NCBI GenBank assembly: GCA_963722665.1
Contig: CAVRNW010000021.1
Location: forward strand, 1-64,000
Length of the DNA: 64,000 nucleotides
Direction of reading: 5' to 3'
Origin: Site-B1 sp963722665
Lineage (GTDB): Bacteria; Bacteroidota; Bacteroidia; Flavobacteriales; Flavobacteriaceae
Position numbers and translations under genes: made by a program. Positions 53,696-62,451 of the stretch are shown in pieces. The notes under the pieces are model-generated. The model saw nothing but the letters and a program-made list of their open reading frames with translations, did not search any database and had not been told where the DNA came from. Each line of letters begins with the position of its first letter. The stretch's first letter is position 1.

Positions 53696-54843
53696 ACAGA
53701 TCGTTTTAGAGATATTTGCATAGTAGTTCCTTTTCCGATTTCAGATTCCAATACTTTAATTTTCCCATTATGGTAATCTTCAATAATGCGTCTGGCCAAA
53801 GAAAGCCCTAAGCCCCAACCACGTCTCTTACTGGTATAACCGGGTTCAAATACTTTATTGAATTTTTGTTTGGACATTCCCTTTCCGGTATCTGTTATAT
53901 TTATATGGACATATTTGTCTGACGGAACAATTTCTATTTTAATCTCTCCCTTACCCTTCATCGCATCGATTGCATTTTTAACCATGTTTTCAATGGTCCA
54001 GCTATATAATTGTTTATTGAGGAAGACCTTTATTTCTTCTTTTGGAACACTAATTTCAAAATCAATTAATTTTGATGACCGGGCCTTTAAATAGTCATAA
54101 GAATCCAAGGTTTCTTTTACAATATTAGCCTTTTCTAAAGTTGGAACGGATCCTATTTTACTGAATCTGTCAGTAATTGTTTTGAGTCTGTTTATGTCCT
54201 TTTCTATTTCCTCAATATATTCAGGATTAACATTCTCATTTCTCAATATTTCTGTCCAGCCAATTAAAGATGACAAAGGTGTACCAATTTGATGAGCTGT
54301 TTCTTTTGCCATTCCCGACCATAATTTATTTTGAGTGGCATTTTTGGTACTTCGGTAAAAAAAGTAAACCACTGCACCAAACAAAAAGATGATGAGCAAA
54401 AGAGCTAATGGGTAGTATTTTAATTTATTAAGTAAAGGTGAATTACCATAATATAAGGTTTGATAAACATCATTTTTATATCGAATCTCAATAGGCGTAT
54501 TTTCTTTTTTAAACTGTTCGATCAACTTATTTACATAAGCCGTATCCTTTACCTTTTTTTCATCAATATTATTATAGGTTCCCAGGCTGCCATCTTTATT
54601 AATGGCTAGCATAGGAGTCGTCGTGTTACTGCTCAATATTTGGAGAGTCAGGTCAAGATTGGTATTGGTATCACTTTTTACAAGTTCAGTCTCAGCAAAG
54701 GACCAGTTTTCCATTTTGGTGCGTTCCTCGGCCTTAAAGTTTTGAAAGAATATATAAGTGTTCCAAAGAATTAAAGAAATTATCACAAAGGATGCTACTA
54801 TGATAATCCAACGAATTAAATTTCTATTTTCAGAAAATATCAT
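53692..54843 (-). CDS. Sensor histidine kinase
   Basis: 383 residues. TM1 about 12-32, a periplasmic region about 33-140 and TM2 about 143-164 frame the sensor. The H box is AKETAHQIGTPLSSLIGW (about 179-196, phospho-accepting His in THQIGT context). The ATPase part has NAIDAMKGKGEI (N box), DTGKGMSKQ (G1) and GWGLGLSLARRII (G2). No response regulator gene is adjacent, so it is an orphan. The ligand is unknown. Confidence 0.92.
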   Translation of the reverse strand: MIFSENRNLIRWIIIVASFVIISLILWNTYIFFQNFKAEERTKMENWSFAETELVKSDTNTNLDLTLQILSSNTTTPMLAINKDGSLGTYNNIDEKKVKDTAYVNKLIEQFKKENTPIEIRYKNDVYQTLYYGNSPLLNKLKYYPLALLLIIFLFGAVVYFFYRSTKNATQNKLWSGMAKETAHQIGTPLSSLIGWTEILRNENVNPEYIEEIEKDINRLKTITDRFSKIGSVPTLEKANIVKETLDSYDYLKARSSKLIDFEISVPKEEIKVFLNKQLYSWTIENMVKNAIDAMKGKGEIKIEIVPSDKYVHINITDTGKGMSKQKFNKVFEPGYTSKRRGWGLGLSLARRIIEDYHNGKIKVLESEIGKGTTMQISLKRSV

Positions 54844-54941
54844 TAACGAATTTTAATTTCTATTTTAAATATAATGCAATTATGTTAATATTATTGTTTT
54901 ATATGTTAGTAACCTTATTTTTTCTTGCAATACATAATACT

Positions 54942-54949
54942 TAACTTTG
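54942..54949 (+). promoter_or_regulatory. Promoter -7 element for the flavin reductase gene
   Basis: TAACTTTG, 18-25 nt before the ATG at 54967. Confidence 0.45.
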
Positions 54950-54966
54950 AGCAAAATTAATAGCAA

Positions 54967-55836
54967 ATGAAATCTTTTGAGCCTAAAGATCTATCAACTG
55001 TCAAGTTGCATAGATATTTATTGAGTGCTATTGCACCAAGACCAATTGCTTTTGCAAGTACTTTGAATAAAAAAGGTATGCCTAATTTGTCACCTTTTAG
55101 TTTTTTTAACGTATTTAGTGCCAATCCACCTATTCTAATTTTCTCTCCTGCACGTCGTGTGAGTGATAACACCACTAAACATACCTTAAATAATATTGAG
55201 GCTACAAAGGAGGTTGTTATAAATATGGTCAATTATGATATGGTGCATCAAATGTCCTTAAGCAGTAGTGAGTATCCTGAAGATGTTAATGAATTTGAAA
55301 AAGCCGGGTTTACAATGTTAGACTCTCATAATGTCAGACCGTTTAGAGTGGGGGAATCACCAGTACAATTTGAATGCAAGGTCAAAGAAATTATTAAGTT
55401 AGGAACAGAAGGAGGAGCAGGGAATTTAATTATTTGTGAGATTGTAAAAATGCATATATCTAAAGATATACTGAACAAGGACAAAAGTATAAATCAGGAA
55501 AAACTGGATCTGGTTGCCAGAGCTGGAGGTAATTATTATAGTAGGGCTAAATCAGGATTTTTTGAGATGCCTAAACCATTATCCACATTAGGTATTGGTG
55601 TCGACTCTTTACCGGAGCATGTTAGAAACAGCATGATCTTAACAGGGAATGATCTTGGTATGTTGGGAAGTGTAGAAGCATTGCCTTCAAAAAAGGAGGT
55701 TGAAAAGTTTATAAAGGACGTAATTGGAAAATATCCAATCATAAAGAATGCTTCGCATAGAGAAAAGCACAAAATTGCACAGAATTACTTAAGCTATGGT
55801 GATGTTCAGAGTGCGTTAAAATTATTATTATATTAA
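54967..55836 (+). CDS. Flavin reductase family protein (FMN-binding split barrel)
   Basis: 289 residues; the flavin reductase-like split-barrel domain (about 15-190) includes RPIAFASTLNKKGMPNLSPFSFFNVFSANPPILIFSPARR. A C-terminal helical part (about 225-289) follows. It binds FMN and could be an NAD(P)H:FMN reductase or a flavoprotein of unknown substrate. It is 19 nt before the DUF3127 gene, probably co-transcribed. Confidence 0.9.
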   Translation: MKSFEPKDLSTVKLHRYLLSAIAPRPIAFASTLNKKGMPNLSPFSFFNVFSANPPILIFSPARRVSDNTTKHTLNNIEATKEVVINMVNYDMVHQMSLSSSEYPEDVNEFEKAGFTMLDSHNVRPFRVGESPVQFECKVKEIIKLGTEGGAGNLIICEIVKMHISKDILNKDKSINQEKLDLVARAGGNYYSRAKSGFFEMPKPLSTLGIGVDSLPEHVRNSMILTGNDLGMLGSVEALPSKKEVEKFIKDVIGKYPIIKNASHREKHKIAQNYLSYGDVQSALKLLLY

Positions 55837-55855
55837 ATTAAAAATTAAAGTTTAA

Positions 55856-56233
55856 ATGGAAGTACAAGGAAAAGTAAAATTCATAGGAGAAACACAAACT
55901 TTTGGAGCCAATGGATTTAGAAAACGTGAGTTGGTAATAACAACAGAGGAGCAGTACCCACAACATATCATGGTAGAGTTTGTTCAGGATAAATCAGATC
56001 TGCTGAATAACTATCAGGTAGGGCAAAATGTAAAGGTTAGTATAAATTTACGTGGTAGAGAATGGATAAATCCCCAAGGAGAAACAAAATATTTCAATTC
56101 AATACAAGGCTGGAGAATTGAGAATTTACAGCAAGATGCTCAAACAGGAGATATGCCTCCAATTCCACCCGCTGATGCTTTTGAGCCTGTTGAAAATCTT
56201 AATGAGGACGATCACGACGATCTGCCATTTTAG
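55856..56233 (+). CDS. DUF3127 protein with SSB-like OB core and acidic DDLPF tip
   Basis: 125 residues. The family (DUF3127, Bacteroidota) has no assigned function. The core MEVQGKVKFIGETQTFG..., NLRGREWINPQGETKYFNSI resembles the SSB in this window (RLKTRKWQDDKGNDRYSTEI), and the C-terminus ends in NEDDHDDLPF, the same tip as SSB. I infer an OB-fold protein that binds single-stranded DNA or shares SSB partner proteins. It is followed by a strong terminator. Confidence 0.85.
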   Translation: MEVQGKVKFIGETQTFGANGFRKRELVITTEEQYPQHIMVEFVQDKSDLLNNYQVGQNVKVSINLRGREWINPQGETKYFNSIQGWRIENLQQDAQTGDMPPIPPADAFEPVENLNEDDHDDLPF

Positions 56234-56312
56234 AGTAAAATATTCATTGCCGGAATACAAAAGGTATTCCTCTAGATCTTATTTTGATCAGCAATCATTT
56301 TAAATGACAATA

Positions 56313-56347
56313 AAAAAGCCCTAATAAAAATTAGGGCTTCTTGTTTT
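56313..56347 (+). terminator. Terminator after DUF3127
   Basis: Perfect 8-bp stem GCCCTAAT / ATTAGGGC (56318-56325, 56330-56337), loop AAAA, flanked by As and a T-rich tail. Confidence 0.85.
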
Positions 56348-56485
56348 GGTTTTAGGCAGATCTTCATCAGTTTTTTATTTAAGCAATGATGAAAAAGCTA
56401 TTCAACAAAGATCTCATCAAATATGGTAATAATTAACACATTTCAAATTAATTAGTATTTTAAAAGCACTTTTAATATATCAGAT

Positions 56486-57145
56486 TTGAAAGTTTTATCA
56501 AACATTATAGAATTTCCCCCTGTGGATCAGGCTTCAAAAGATGGTTTATTAGCCATTGGAGGTGATTTGAGCCCGGAAAGGCTGATTCTTGCTTACAAGA
56601 GTGGAATATTCCCATGGTATTCCCATGGTCAGCCTATTTTATGGTGGTCTCCTGATCCAAGATTTGGCCTTTTCCCCAAAAAACTTAGGATATCAAAAAG
56701 CCTGAAACAGGTGTTGCGCAATAATAGTTTTACAGTGACAAAGAACAAGGCATTCAGCCAGGTCATTAAGGAATGTTCTGAAGCTAGTCGGCCAAATCAA
56801 CCGGGCACCTGGATAACAAATGAAATGATAAAGGCTTATATTGAACTACATAAATTAGGTCATGCTCTATCTGTTGAGGTTTGGGACAATGATAATTTGG
56901 TTGGAGGCTTATATGGTATTGATATGGGGAATAATATTTTCTGCGGAGAAAGTATGTTTTCCAAAGTTAATAATGCAAGTAAAGTGGGTTTTGTGAATTT
57001 CATCCAGAACACTGATTATCATTTAATTGATTGTCAGGTTTTCACAGAACACATGGAAAGATTTGGAGCCGAAGAATTGCCCAGGGCAGAATTTATAAAA
57101 TTAATTAATAGTCAAAAAAATTTCGATAATTTAAAAAATTATTGA
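56486..57145 (+). CDS. aat: Leucyl/phenylalanyl-tRNA--protein transferase
   Basis: 219 residues starting from TTG (MKVLSNIIEFPPVDQASKDG). The Aat motifs GIFPWYSHGQPILWWSPDPR (about 40-59) and GGLYGIDMGNNIFCGESMFS are conserved. It adds Leu or Phe from tRNA to N-terminal Lys or Arg of proteins, marking them for Clp proteolysis (N-end rule). Upstream of the ppk2 pair with a 24-nt gap. Confidence 0.96.
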   Translation: MKVLSNIIEFPPVDQASKDGLLAIGGDLSPERLILAYKSGIFPWYSHGQPILWWSPDPRFGLFPKKLRISKSLKQVLRNNSFTVTKNKAFSQVIKECSEASRPNQPGTWITNEMIKAYIELHKLGHALSVEVWDNDNLVGGLYGIDMGNNIFCGESMFSKVNNASKVGFVNFIQNTDYHLIDCQVFTEHMERFGAEELPRAEFIKLINSQKNFDNLKNY

Positions 57146-57169
57146 TATTAGCTAATTATATAGAATTAT

Positions 57170-58018
57170 ATGCTAACACTAGAAGATTTTAAAAAGAGCA
57201 GCAATCCGGAAGAATTTAAAACAATTATAAAATCCAGATTTTCTGAGGACTATTATAATAGTTTAATGTACTCGATTGGTTACGAAAATGAGCTAATTAA
57301 ATTACAGGCAGAATTAGTTGATCTGCAACAATGGGTAGCAAAAGAAAAAAAACGTGTTTGTTTAATTTTTGAAGGACGTGATGCAGCAGGTAAAGGAGGA
57401 GCTATCAGGCGTTTTACCGAACATTTAAATCCTCGTTCCATGCGTGTGGTGGCATTAACAAAACCTACCGATGTTGAAATGGGACAATGGTATTTTAGAC
57501 GTTATATAAAGGAATTGCCAAATCCGGGGGAGATTGCTTTTTTTGACAGGAGTTGGTATAATCGTGCGGTTGTTGAACCAGTCATGGGTTTTTGTAATGA
57601 TAAACAGTATGAAAAATTCATGGTTCAGGTTCCGGAATTTGAACACATGCTTTATGAAGATGGTGTTGTAATAATAAAATTTTGGTTTTCAATAACTAAA
57701 GATGAACAGGAAAAACGTTTTAATTCAAGGTTAGAAAATCCATTAAAAGAATGGAAATTTAGCGAGGTTGATAAGGAAGGTCAGATACGATGGGACAAGT
57801 ACACATACTTTAAAGAGCAAATGTTCAGTAAGACTCACACTGCTTTTAGTCCTTGGATTATTATTAAGACCAATGATAAAAAAGAAGCAAGATTGGAATC
57901 AATTAGATATGTACTCTCTAAATTTGAGTATGAAGGAAAAGGGAATTCCGGAATTACAATTTTACCAGACCCTAATGTGGCCGAACGTTATCATAGATTA
58001 GTAAAACAATTCGATTAG
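57170..58018 (+). CDS. Polyphosphate kinase 2 family protein, first of tandem pair
   Basis: 282 residues; PPK2 uses polyphosphate to phosphorylate nucleotides (ADP or GDP). The P-loop FEGRDAAGKGGAIR (about 67-80), FFDRSWYNRAVVEPVMGFC and the lid region KEWKFSEVDKEGQIRWD are present. It has a paralogue 3 nt downstream. Substrate class (PPK2-I, II or III) is not decided by the sequence alone. Confidence 0.93.
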   Translation: MLTLEDFKKSSNPEEFKTIIKSRFSEDYYNSLMYSIGYENELIKLQAELVDLQQWVAKEKKRVCLIFEGRDAAGKGGAIRRFTEHLNPRSMRVVALTKPTDVEMGQWYFRRYIKELPNPGEIAFFDRSWYNRAVVEPVMGFCNDKQYEKFMVQVPEFEHMLYEDGVVIIKFWFSITKDEQEKRFNSRLENPLKEWKFSEVDKEGQIRWDKYTYFKEQMFSKTHTAFSPWIIIKTNDKKEARLESIRYVLSKFEYEGKGNSGITILPDPNVAERYHRLVKQFD

Positions 58019-58021
58019 TTC

Positions 58022-58807
58022 ATGAATAATTTATCAGAAAAAAGCTTAAAGCAATTAAACTCTAAAAAAGGAATAAAGTACTTTTTAAGAGAACCGAATA
58101 TGACCCCTTTAAAGGCGGTTCGTATCATGAACTATGAGGATAAACTAAAAAAACTCCAAGCCGAACTTATTAAATTACAACAGTGGGTTGAGTCAGAGAA
58201 CGAGAAAGTGGTTATACTTTTTGAAGGAAGGGATGCTGCCGGTAAAGGGGGTGCAATAAGAAGGATCATTCAACATTTAAACCCTAGAGAATTTAAGGTT
58301 GTAGCATTGCCAAAACCAACCGAAGAAGAAAAAGGAGAGTGGTATTTTCAGCGTTATATAAACAATTTACCACGGAAAGGTAAAATTGTTTTTTTTGACA
58401 GGAGTTGGTACAATAGAGCAGTGGTTGAACCCGTAAATGGATTCTGTACAGAAGAAGAATATCAAATCTTTATGAATCAGGTCAATGAATTTGAACGAAT
58501 GATCATTGAATCTGGATGCCGGTTGATTAAATTCTATTTTTCTATTTCAAAAAACGAACAGGCAAAGCGTTTTAAAGATATCAAATCAAGTCCGATAAAA
58601 AAGTGGAAATATAGTAAAGTAGACCAACAAGCTTTAAGTTTATGGGATTCTTATACTGATTATAAGAAAGAAATGTTTGAGCGTACAAATACAGAAAAAT
58701 CTCCATGGATAATCATTAAGGCTAACAGAAAGAGTTCAGCAAGACTGGAAGTAATCAAACACATATTGGATATAATTCCATATAATGTCACTAAAGAAGA
58801 AGGTTAA
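58022..58807 (+). CDS. Polyphosphate kinase 2 family protein, second of tandem pair
   Basis: 261 residues; same features as the upstream copy (LFEGRDAAGKGGAIR at about 66-80, FFDRSWYNRAVVEPVNGFC, KKWKYSKVDQQALSLWDSYTDY). The P-loop lies at the same residue number in both. The two differ widely in sequence, so the duplication is old and the copies may prefer different nucleotides. Confidence 0.92.
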   Translation: MNNLSEKSLKQLNSKKGIKYFLREPNMTPLKAVRIMNYEDKLKKLQAELIKLQQWVESENEKVVILFEGRDAAGKGGAIRRIIQHLNPREFKVVALPKPTEEEKGEWYFQRYINNLPRKGKIVFFDRSWYNRAVVEPVNGFCTEEEYQIFMNQVNEFERMIIESGCRLIKFYFSISKNEQAKRFKDIKSSPIKKWKYSKVDQQALSLWDSYTDYKKEMFERTNTEKSPWIIIKANRKSSARLEVIKHILDIIPYNVTKEEG

Positions 58808-58810
58808 GAT

Positions 58811-59374
58811 CTAAAGTTCTTTATATCGGAAGCAACTGGTTTCATGGTCATTTACCATTCCTGTTGCCTGCATATGTGCGTAAACAACAGTTGTTCCCAC
58901 AAATTTGAAGCCTCTTTTTTTAAGGTCAATACTAATTGTAGTGCTTAACGGGGTATTGGATGGTAGTTCTTTTATAGATCTAAAATTGTTTTTAATAGGC
59001 TTCCCTTCTACAAAATCCCATATATACTTACTAAAACTACCAAACTCTACTTGTATCCTCATAAATGCCTGAGCATTGGTTATGGTGGCATGGATCTTCA
59101 ACTTATTTCTTATTATTCCGGCATCCTGTAATAATGAATCTATTTTCTTTTGATCATAATTTGCTACTTTTTTATAATCAAATGCATCAAATGCCTTTCT
59201 AAAATTTTCGCGCTTACGTAAAACGGTTATCCAGCTTAAACCAGCCTGAAACGTTTCCAAAATAAGGAATTCAAAAAGTGTGTCATCGTCAAAAACGGGT
59301 TTTCCCCACTCTTGATCATGATAGGCCTCGTACAATGGGTCTCCTTTGCACCAGCCACATCTAATTTTGCTCAT
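58811..59374 (-). CDS. tag: DNA-3-methyladenine glycosylase I
   Basis: 187 residues. The zinc-snap ligands are Cys4 in RCGWC (or nearby), His17 in YHDQEWG, and the C-terminal His and Cys in NDHETSCFR. The helix LEFLILETFQAGLSWITVLRKR is the conserved base-flipping core. It removes 3-methyladenine from alkylated DNA. The gene is convergent with ppk2, with a 3-nt gap. Confidence 0.95.
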   Translation of the reverse strand: MSKIRCGWCKGDPLYEAYHDQEWGKPVFDDDTLFEFLILETFQAGLSWITVLRKRENFRKAFDAFDYKKVANYDQKKIDSLLQDAGIIRNKLKIHATITNAQAFMRIQVEFGSFSKYIWDFVEGKPIKNNFRSIKELPSNTPLSTTISIDLKKRGFKFVGTTVVYAHMQATGMVNDHETSCFRYKEL

Positions 59375-59440
59375 TTGTAAGGTTTATAAAATTGTCCTAC
59401 TAATGTAATCAATGTTACTATAAACCAGTTTAATTAAAAT

Positions 59441-59448
59441 TAATTTTG
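59441..59448 (+). promoter_or_regulatory. Promoter -7 element for the thioredoxin-like gene
   Basis: TAATTTTG, 15-22 nt before the ATG at 59463; a short leader of about 8 nt. Confidence 0.45.
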
Positions 59449-59462
59449 TCAAAATTTTACCC

Positions 59463-60083
59463 ATGGAAATATTGCAGGATATAGAAATAAATCAAATTAT
59501 TGAAAAGAGTTTAAAATCAAGTTTAAGCTATTCAGAATACAGGCGACTTGTAGAAGATCTGTCGGTTCAAAATTCAACTACAGGAAATGAAAAAACAGAA
59601 GTATTGGCCGATTATACAAAGTTGAATGATAGGCGGATGAAACGCTGGGATAAGACTTTAAAAATTTCAGAGAAAACTCAGCAAAGGATTAATGTTCTAA
59701 ATAAAAAAGTGACTTGGCTTGTTTTAACAGAAAGCTGGTGTGGTGATGCTGCCCATGTTGTTCCTGTCATCAATAAAGTGGCTGAAATAAATAAGAACAT
59801 TGAATTAAGACTGGTATTAAGAGATGAAAACGATGACTTGATGAATGCGTTCTTAACCAATGGAGGTAAAGCCATACCAAAATTAATTGCTGTTGAAAAT
59901 GAATCCGGAAATGTCATCAATACCTTTGGACCAAGACCAAATGAAGCTGCTAAATTAGTTAATGATCATAAGGAGAAATATGGAGCCTTAACTCCTGAAT
60001 TTAAGCAAGATCTGCAGGTTTGGTATAATAAGGATAAAGGGCAAAACACAGTTTTAGACCTGACTAAACTTTTATTGGATTAA
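59463..60083 (+). CDS. Thioredoxin family protein (single-Cys active site)
   Basis: 206 residues, thioredoxin fold. The active-site region LTESWCGDAAHVVPVINKVAE (about 92-112) has only one Cys (WCGDA), so it is not a normal CxxC dithiol reductase. It lacks a signal peptide, so is cytoplasmic. Similar proteins are annotated as thioredoxin_9-type. Convergent with the next gene, overlapping by 4 nt. Confidence 0.88.
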   Translation: MEILQDIEINQIIEKSLKSSLSYSEYRRLVEDLSVQNSTTGNEKTEVLADYTKLNDRRMKRWDKTLKISEKTQQRINVLNKKVTWLVLTESWCGDAAHVVPVINKVAEINKNIELRLVLRDENDDLMNAFLTNGGKAIPKLIAVENESGNVINTFGPRPNEAAKLVNDHKEKYGALTPEFKQDLQVWYNKDKGQNTVLDLTKLLLD

Positions 60084-60850
60084 TTTTTGCCTATAAAGTT
60101 AAAAGTAATAGTTCCTATCTGAGATTTTTTTGAAGGATCAATACTAAACCGTGCATTTTCAGCATACTCAAGCGCATGATCTATTAGGCATTCATTTGAT
60201 GAAGTTGAAGAGCCATTAACTGAGGTCTCGATCACTTTTCCACGATCACTTACTGTTATGTTTATGATTATTTTTCCACTGGTTTCACACAAATAAATGG
60301 GAGTAGGCAGAAATTTATGGGTTCTGCCAACAAGTGAATATGACATAGTGCTGTTCTTGTTAGCTCCTCCTGCTATGCTGATTTCCTTTGTAGAGTTGTC
60401 ACCTTTACTTTTTGTTGATCTCTGCTTTTTAGCTTTTGATGCCAGCAAGTTATTAATTCTGTTAAATGTTGAATAAGCCTCATCGTCAGATTGGTCATTA
60501 TCCGATTCTATGTTTTTTAAATCATTAACATCATTAAGGGTTGCCTCTTCTTCTTGAGTGGATTGAGCGTATTTCTCATAGTGCTCCTTAATTTTATCAA
60601 GATAGTCATCATCAAGATTCTTTAAATCTGCTGTTTCGTTAAAGGCTAAATTGGTTTGATTGGATGGATTTGTAATGACCTCTTCAGGCTCGACCTCTTC
60701 TTTTATTAACTCTTCCGGTTCTAATTCATAATAACTCTCTGAAATCAAAACCATATGTTTTGATAAGTGCAAATTAAACAAAGAAAGCACTATAATTGCA
60801 GCAATTATAGTGGTCAAAATCAGGGCTTTATGTTTTGATACTAAGTTCAA
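60080..60850 (-). CDS. TonB-like protein with N-terminal anchor and TonB C-terminal domain
   Basis: 256 residues. TM anchor about 9-29, an acidic Glu-rich region (EPEELIKEEVEPEEV), a long charged stretch and a C-terminal domain (about 165-256) beginning TPIYLCETSGKIIINITVSD, like TonB_C. The usual Pro-rich spacer is replaced by an acidic one. It may energise receptors or be a structural relative; no exbB/exbD next to it. Confidence 0.78.
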   Translation of the reverse strand: MNLVSKHKALILTTIIAAIIVLSLFNLHLSKHMVLISESYYELEPEELIKEEVEPEEVITNPSNQTNLAFNETADLKNLDDDYLDKIKEHYEKYAQSTQEEEATLNDVNDLKNIESDNDQSDDEAYSTFNRINNLLASKAKKQRSTKSKGDNSTKEISIAGGANKNSTMSYSLVGRTHKFLPTPIYLCETSGKIIINITVSDRGKVIETSVNGSSTSSNECLIDHALEYAENARFSIDPSKKSQIGTITFNFIGKN

Positions 60851-60905
60851 TACTTGGGGAAAATAATAAAATTTATCTTATTCAAACTATTTTATATACG
60901 ATATT

Positions 60906-61607
60906 TTAGTGTGACTGGACGTCCAATAGATCAATAAAATCATCAATGGACTGTGCGTTATCAACGTTAAATTCACCTATTTTGTTGCGTCTTAAGGCTG
61001 ATAAATATGCGCCTGAACCAAGAGCTTTACCAAAATCATGTGCTAAAGACCGTATATAAGTACCTTTACTGCAAACGACTCTAAACTCTAGTAAATTTTC
61101 ATCAATAGTAACAATTTCAAATTCATGAATTGTAATCGATCTTGACTTGATCTTTACAGCTTCACCGGCTCGGGCAAACTCGTATAATCGTTTTCCGTCT
61201 TTTTTAAGCGCAGAAAATACCGGGGGAACCTGATCTATTGTTCCAATGAATTTTTTGGCAGTTTCTTGAATTAATTCTTCAGTTATATGATCTGTCGGGA
61301 ATGATTTGTCTACTGTGGTTTCCATATCAAATGAAGGTGTTGAATTACCTAGTGTAATGGCACCTGTATACTCCTTTACCTGACCTTGAAATGTATCAAT
61401 TTGCTTGGTCATTTTCCCCGTACAAATTATTAGTAAACCTGTAGCTAAAGGATCTAAGGTCCCTGCATGACCAACTTTAATTTTTTTAAGATCAAAGGTT
61501 TTTTTGATCTTCCAGCGCAATTTATTGACCACTTGAAAGGAGGTCCAATTCAAAGGTTTATCAATTAATAAGATTTTTCCGGAAAGGAATTCTTCGGCAA
61601 TTGCCAT
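60906..61607 (-). CDS. truB: tRNA pseudouridine synthase B
   Basis: 233 residues; makes pseudouridine 55 in tRNA T-loops. The start KILLIDKPLNWTSFQVVN, the catalytic block KVGHAGTLDPLATGLL (Asp in TLDPLA, about 45-60) and GTYIRSLAHDFG are intact. It starts 1 nt after uppP ends on the minus strand, so the two are co-transcribed. Confidence 0.97.
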   Translation of the reverse strand: MAIAEEFLSGKILLIDKPLNWTSFQVVNKLRWKIKKTFDLKKIKVGHAGTLDPLATGLLIICTGKMTKQIDTFQGQVKEYTGAITLGNSTPSFDMETTVDKSFPTDHITEELIQETAKKFIGTIDQVPPVFSALKKDGKRLYEFARAGEAVKIKSRSITIHEFEIVTIDENLLEFRVVCSKGTYIRSLAHDFGKALGSGAYLSALRRNKIGEFNVDNAQSIDDFIDLLDVQSH

Positions 61608-61608
61608 A

Positions 61609-62403
61609 TTAATTAGAAAAAGTTAATAGAATAGTTACAAATCCCACAATAAAACAATAAACAGCAAAGTATGATAACTTGCTATTTTTGACTATAGAGA
61701 TCATCCATGTACAGGCAATTAAACCAGAGAAAAAAGCAGCAAGAAAGCCAACCGACAAGGCTGCGAAATTATTAGTTTCATAGCTAATTTCACCGGTCAT
61801 AATGTCCTTTGCAATCTTTCCGAGGATCAAGGGTACGACCATTAGAAATGAGAATCGCGCAGCCTTGCTTTTATCATCACCCAATAATACAGAAGTCGAT
61901 ATGGTGGCTCCCGATCTGGAAATTCCCGGAAGCATCGCAACTGCTTGTGCAATACCAATGATAATGGCATCCTTATATGACACTTTTTTTCTGGTGTTTT
62001 TTGCTTTATCAGCCAAATAAAGCAACAAGCCTGTAATTACCAACATACAGCCAACCAATAAAATATTTCCTGCAAAAAGTTCTGCAAATTGGGCTTCATA
62101 TTTATATCCCACAACAGCAGCTGGAATCATGGAAATTATAATTTTTGCGGCAAATTTTTTGTCTTCATTCCATTTTGAAGTAAATAGTCCCTTTAAAATA
62201 TGCCAGATATCTTTTCGGAAAATTACAATTGTACTTAATGCAGTTGCAAAATGCAGAACAACTGTAAATAAAAGGCTATCACTAGGCAGTGATTTATCAC
62301 CAAGAATAGCTTTTCCCAATTCTAAATGTCCACTCGAAGACACCGGTAAAAATTCAGTTAGTCCCTGAACAATTCCAAGAATGATTGCATCAATGATTTC
62401 CAT
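61609..62403 (-). CDS. uppP: Undecaprenyl-diphosphate phosphatase
   Basis: 264 residues, BacA/UppP type. The first motif GIVQGLTEFLPVSSSGHLEL (about 10-29) and the second AVAMLPGISRSGATISTSVL (about 156-175) hold the catalytic Glu, Ser, His and Arg. It recycles the lipid carrier for peptidoglycan. Upstream of truB. Confidence 0.97.
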   Translation of the reverse strand: MEIIDAIILGIVQGLTEFLPVSSSGHLELGKAILGDKSLPSDSLLFTVVLHFATALSTIVIFRKDIWHILKGLFTSKWNEDKKFAAKIIISMIPAAVVGYKYEAQFAELFAGNILLVGCMLVITGLLLYLADKAKNTRKKVSYKDAIIIGIAQAVAMLPGISRSGATISTSVLLGDDKSKAARFSFLMVVPLILGKIAKDIMTGEISYETNNFAALSVGFLAAFFSGLIACTWMISIVKNSKLSYFAVYCFIVGFVTILLTFSN

Positions 62404-62451
62404 GAAGCAAAAGTATCAAAATAGATGTATCTATAAATATATTTTAAGGAA

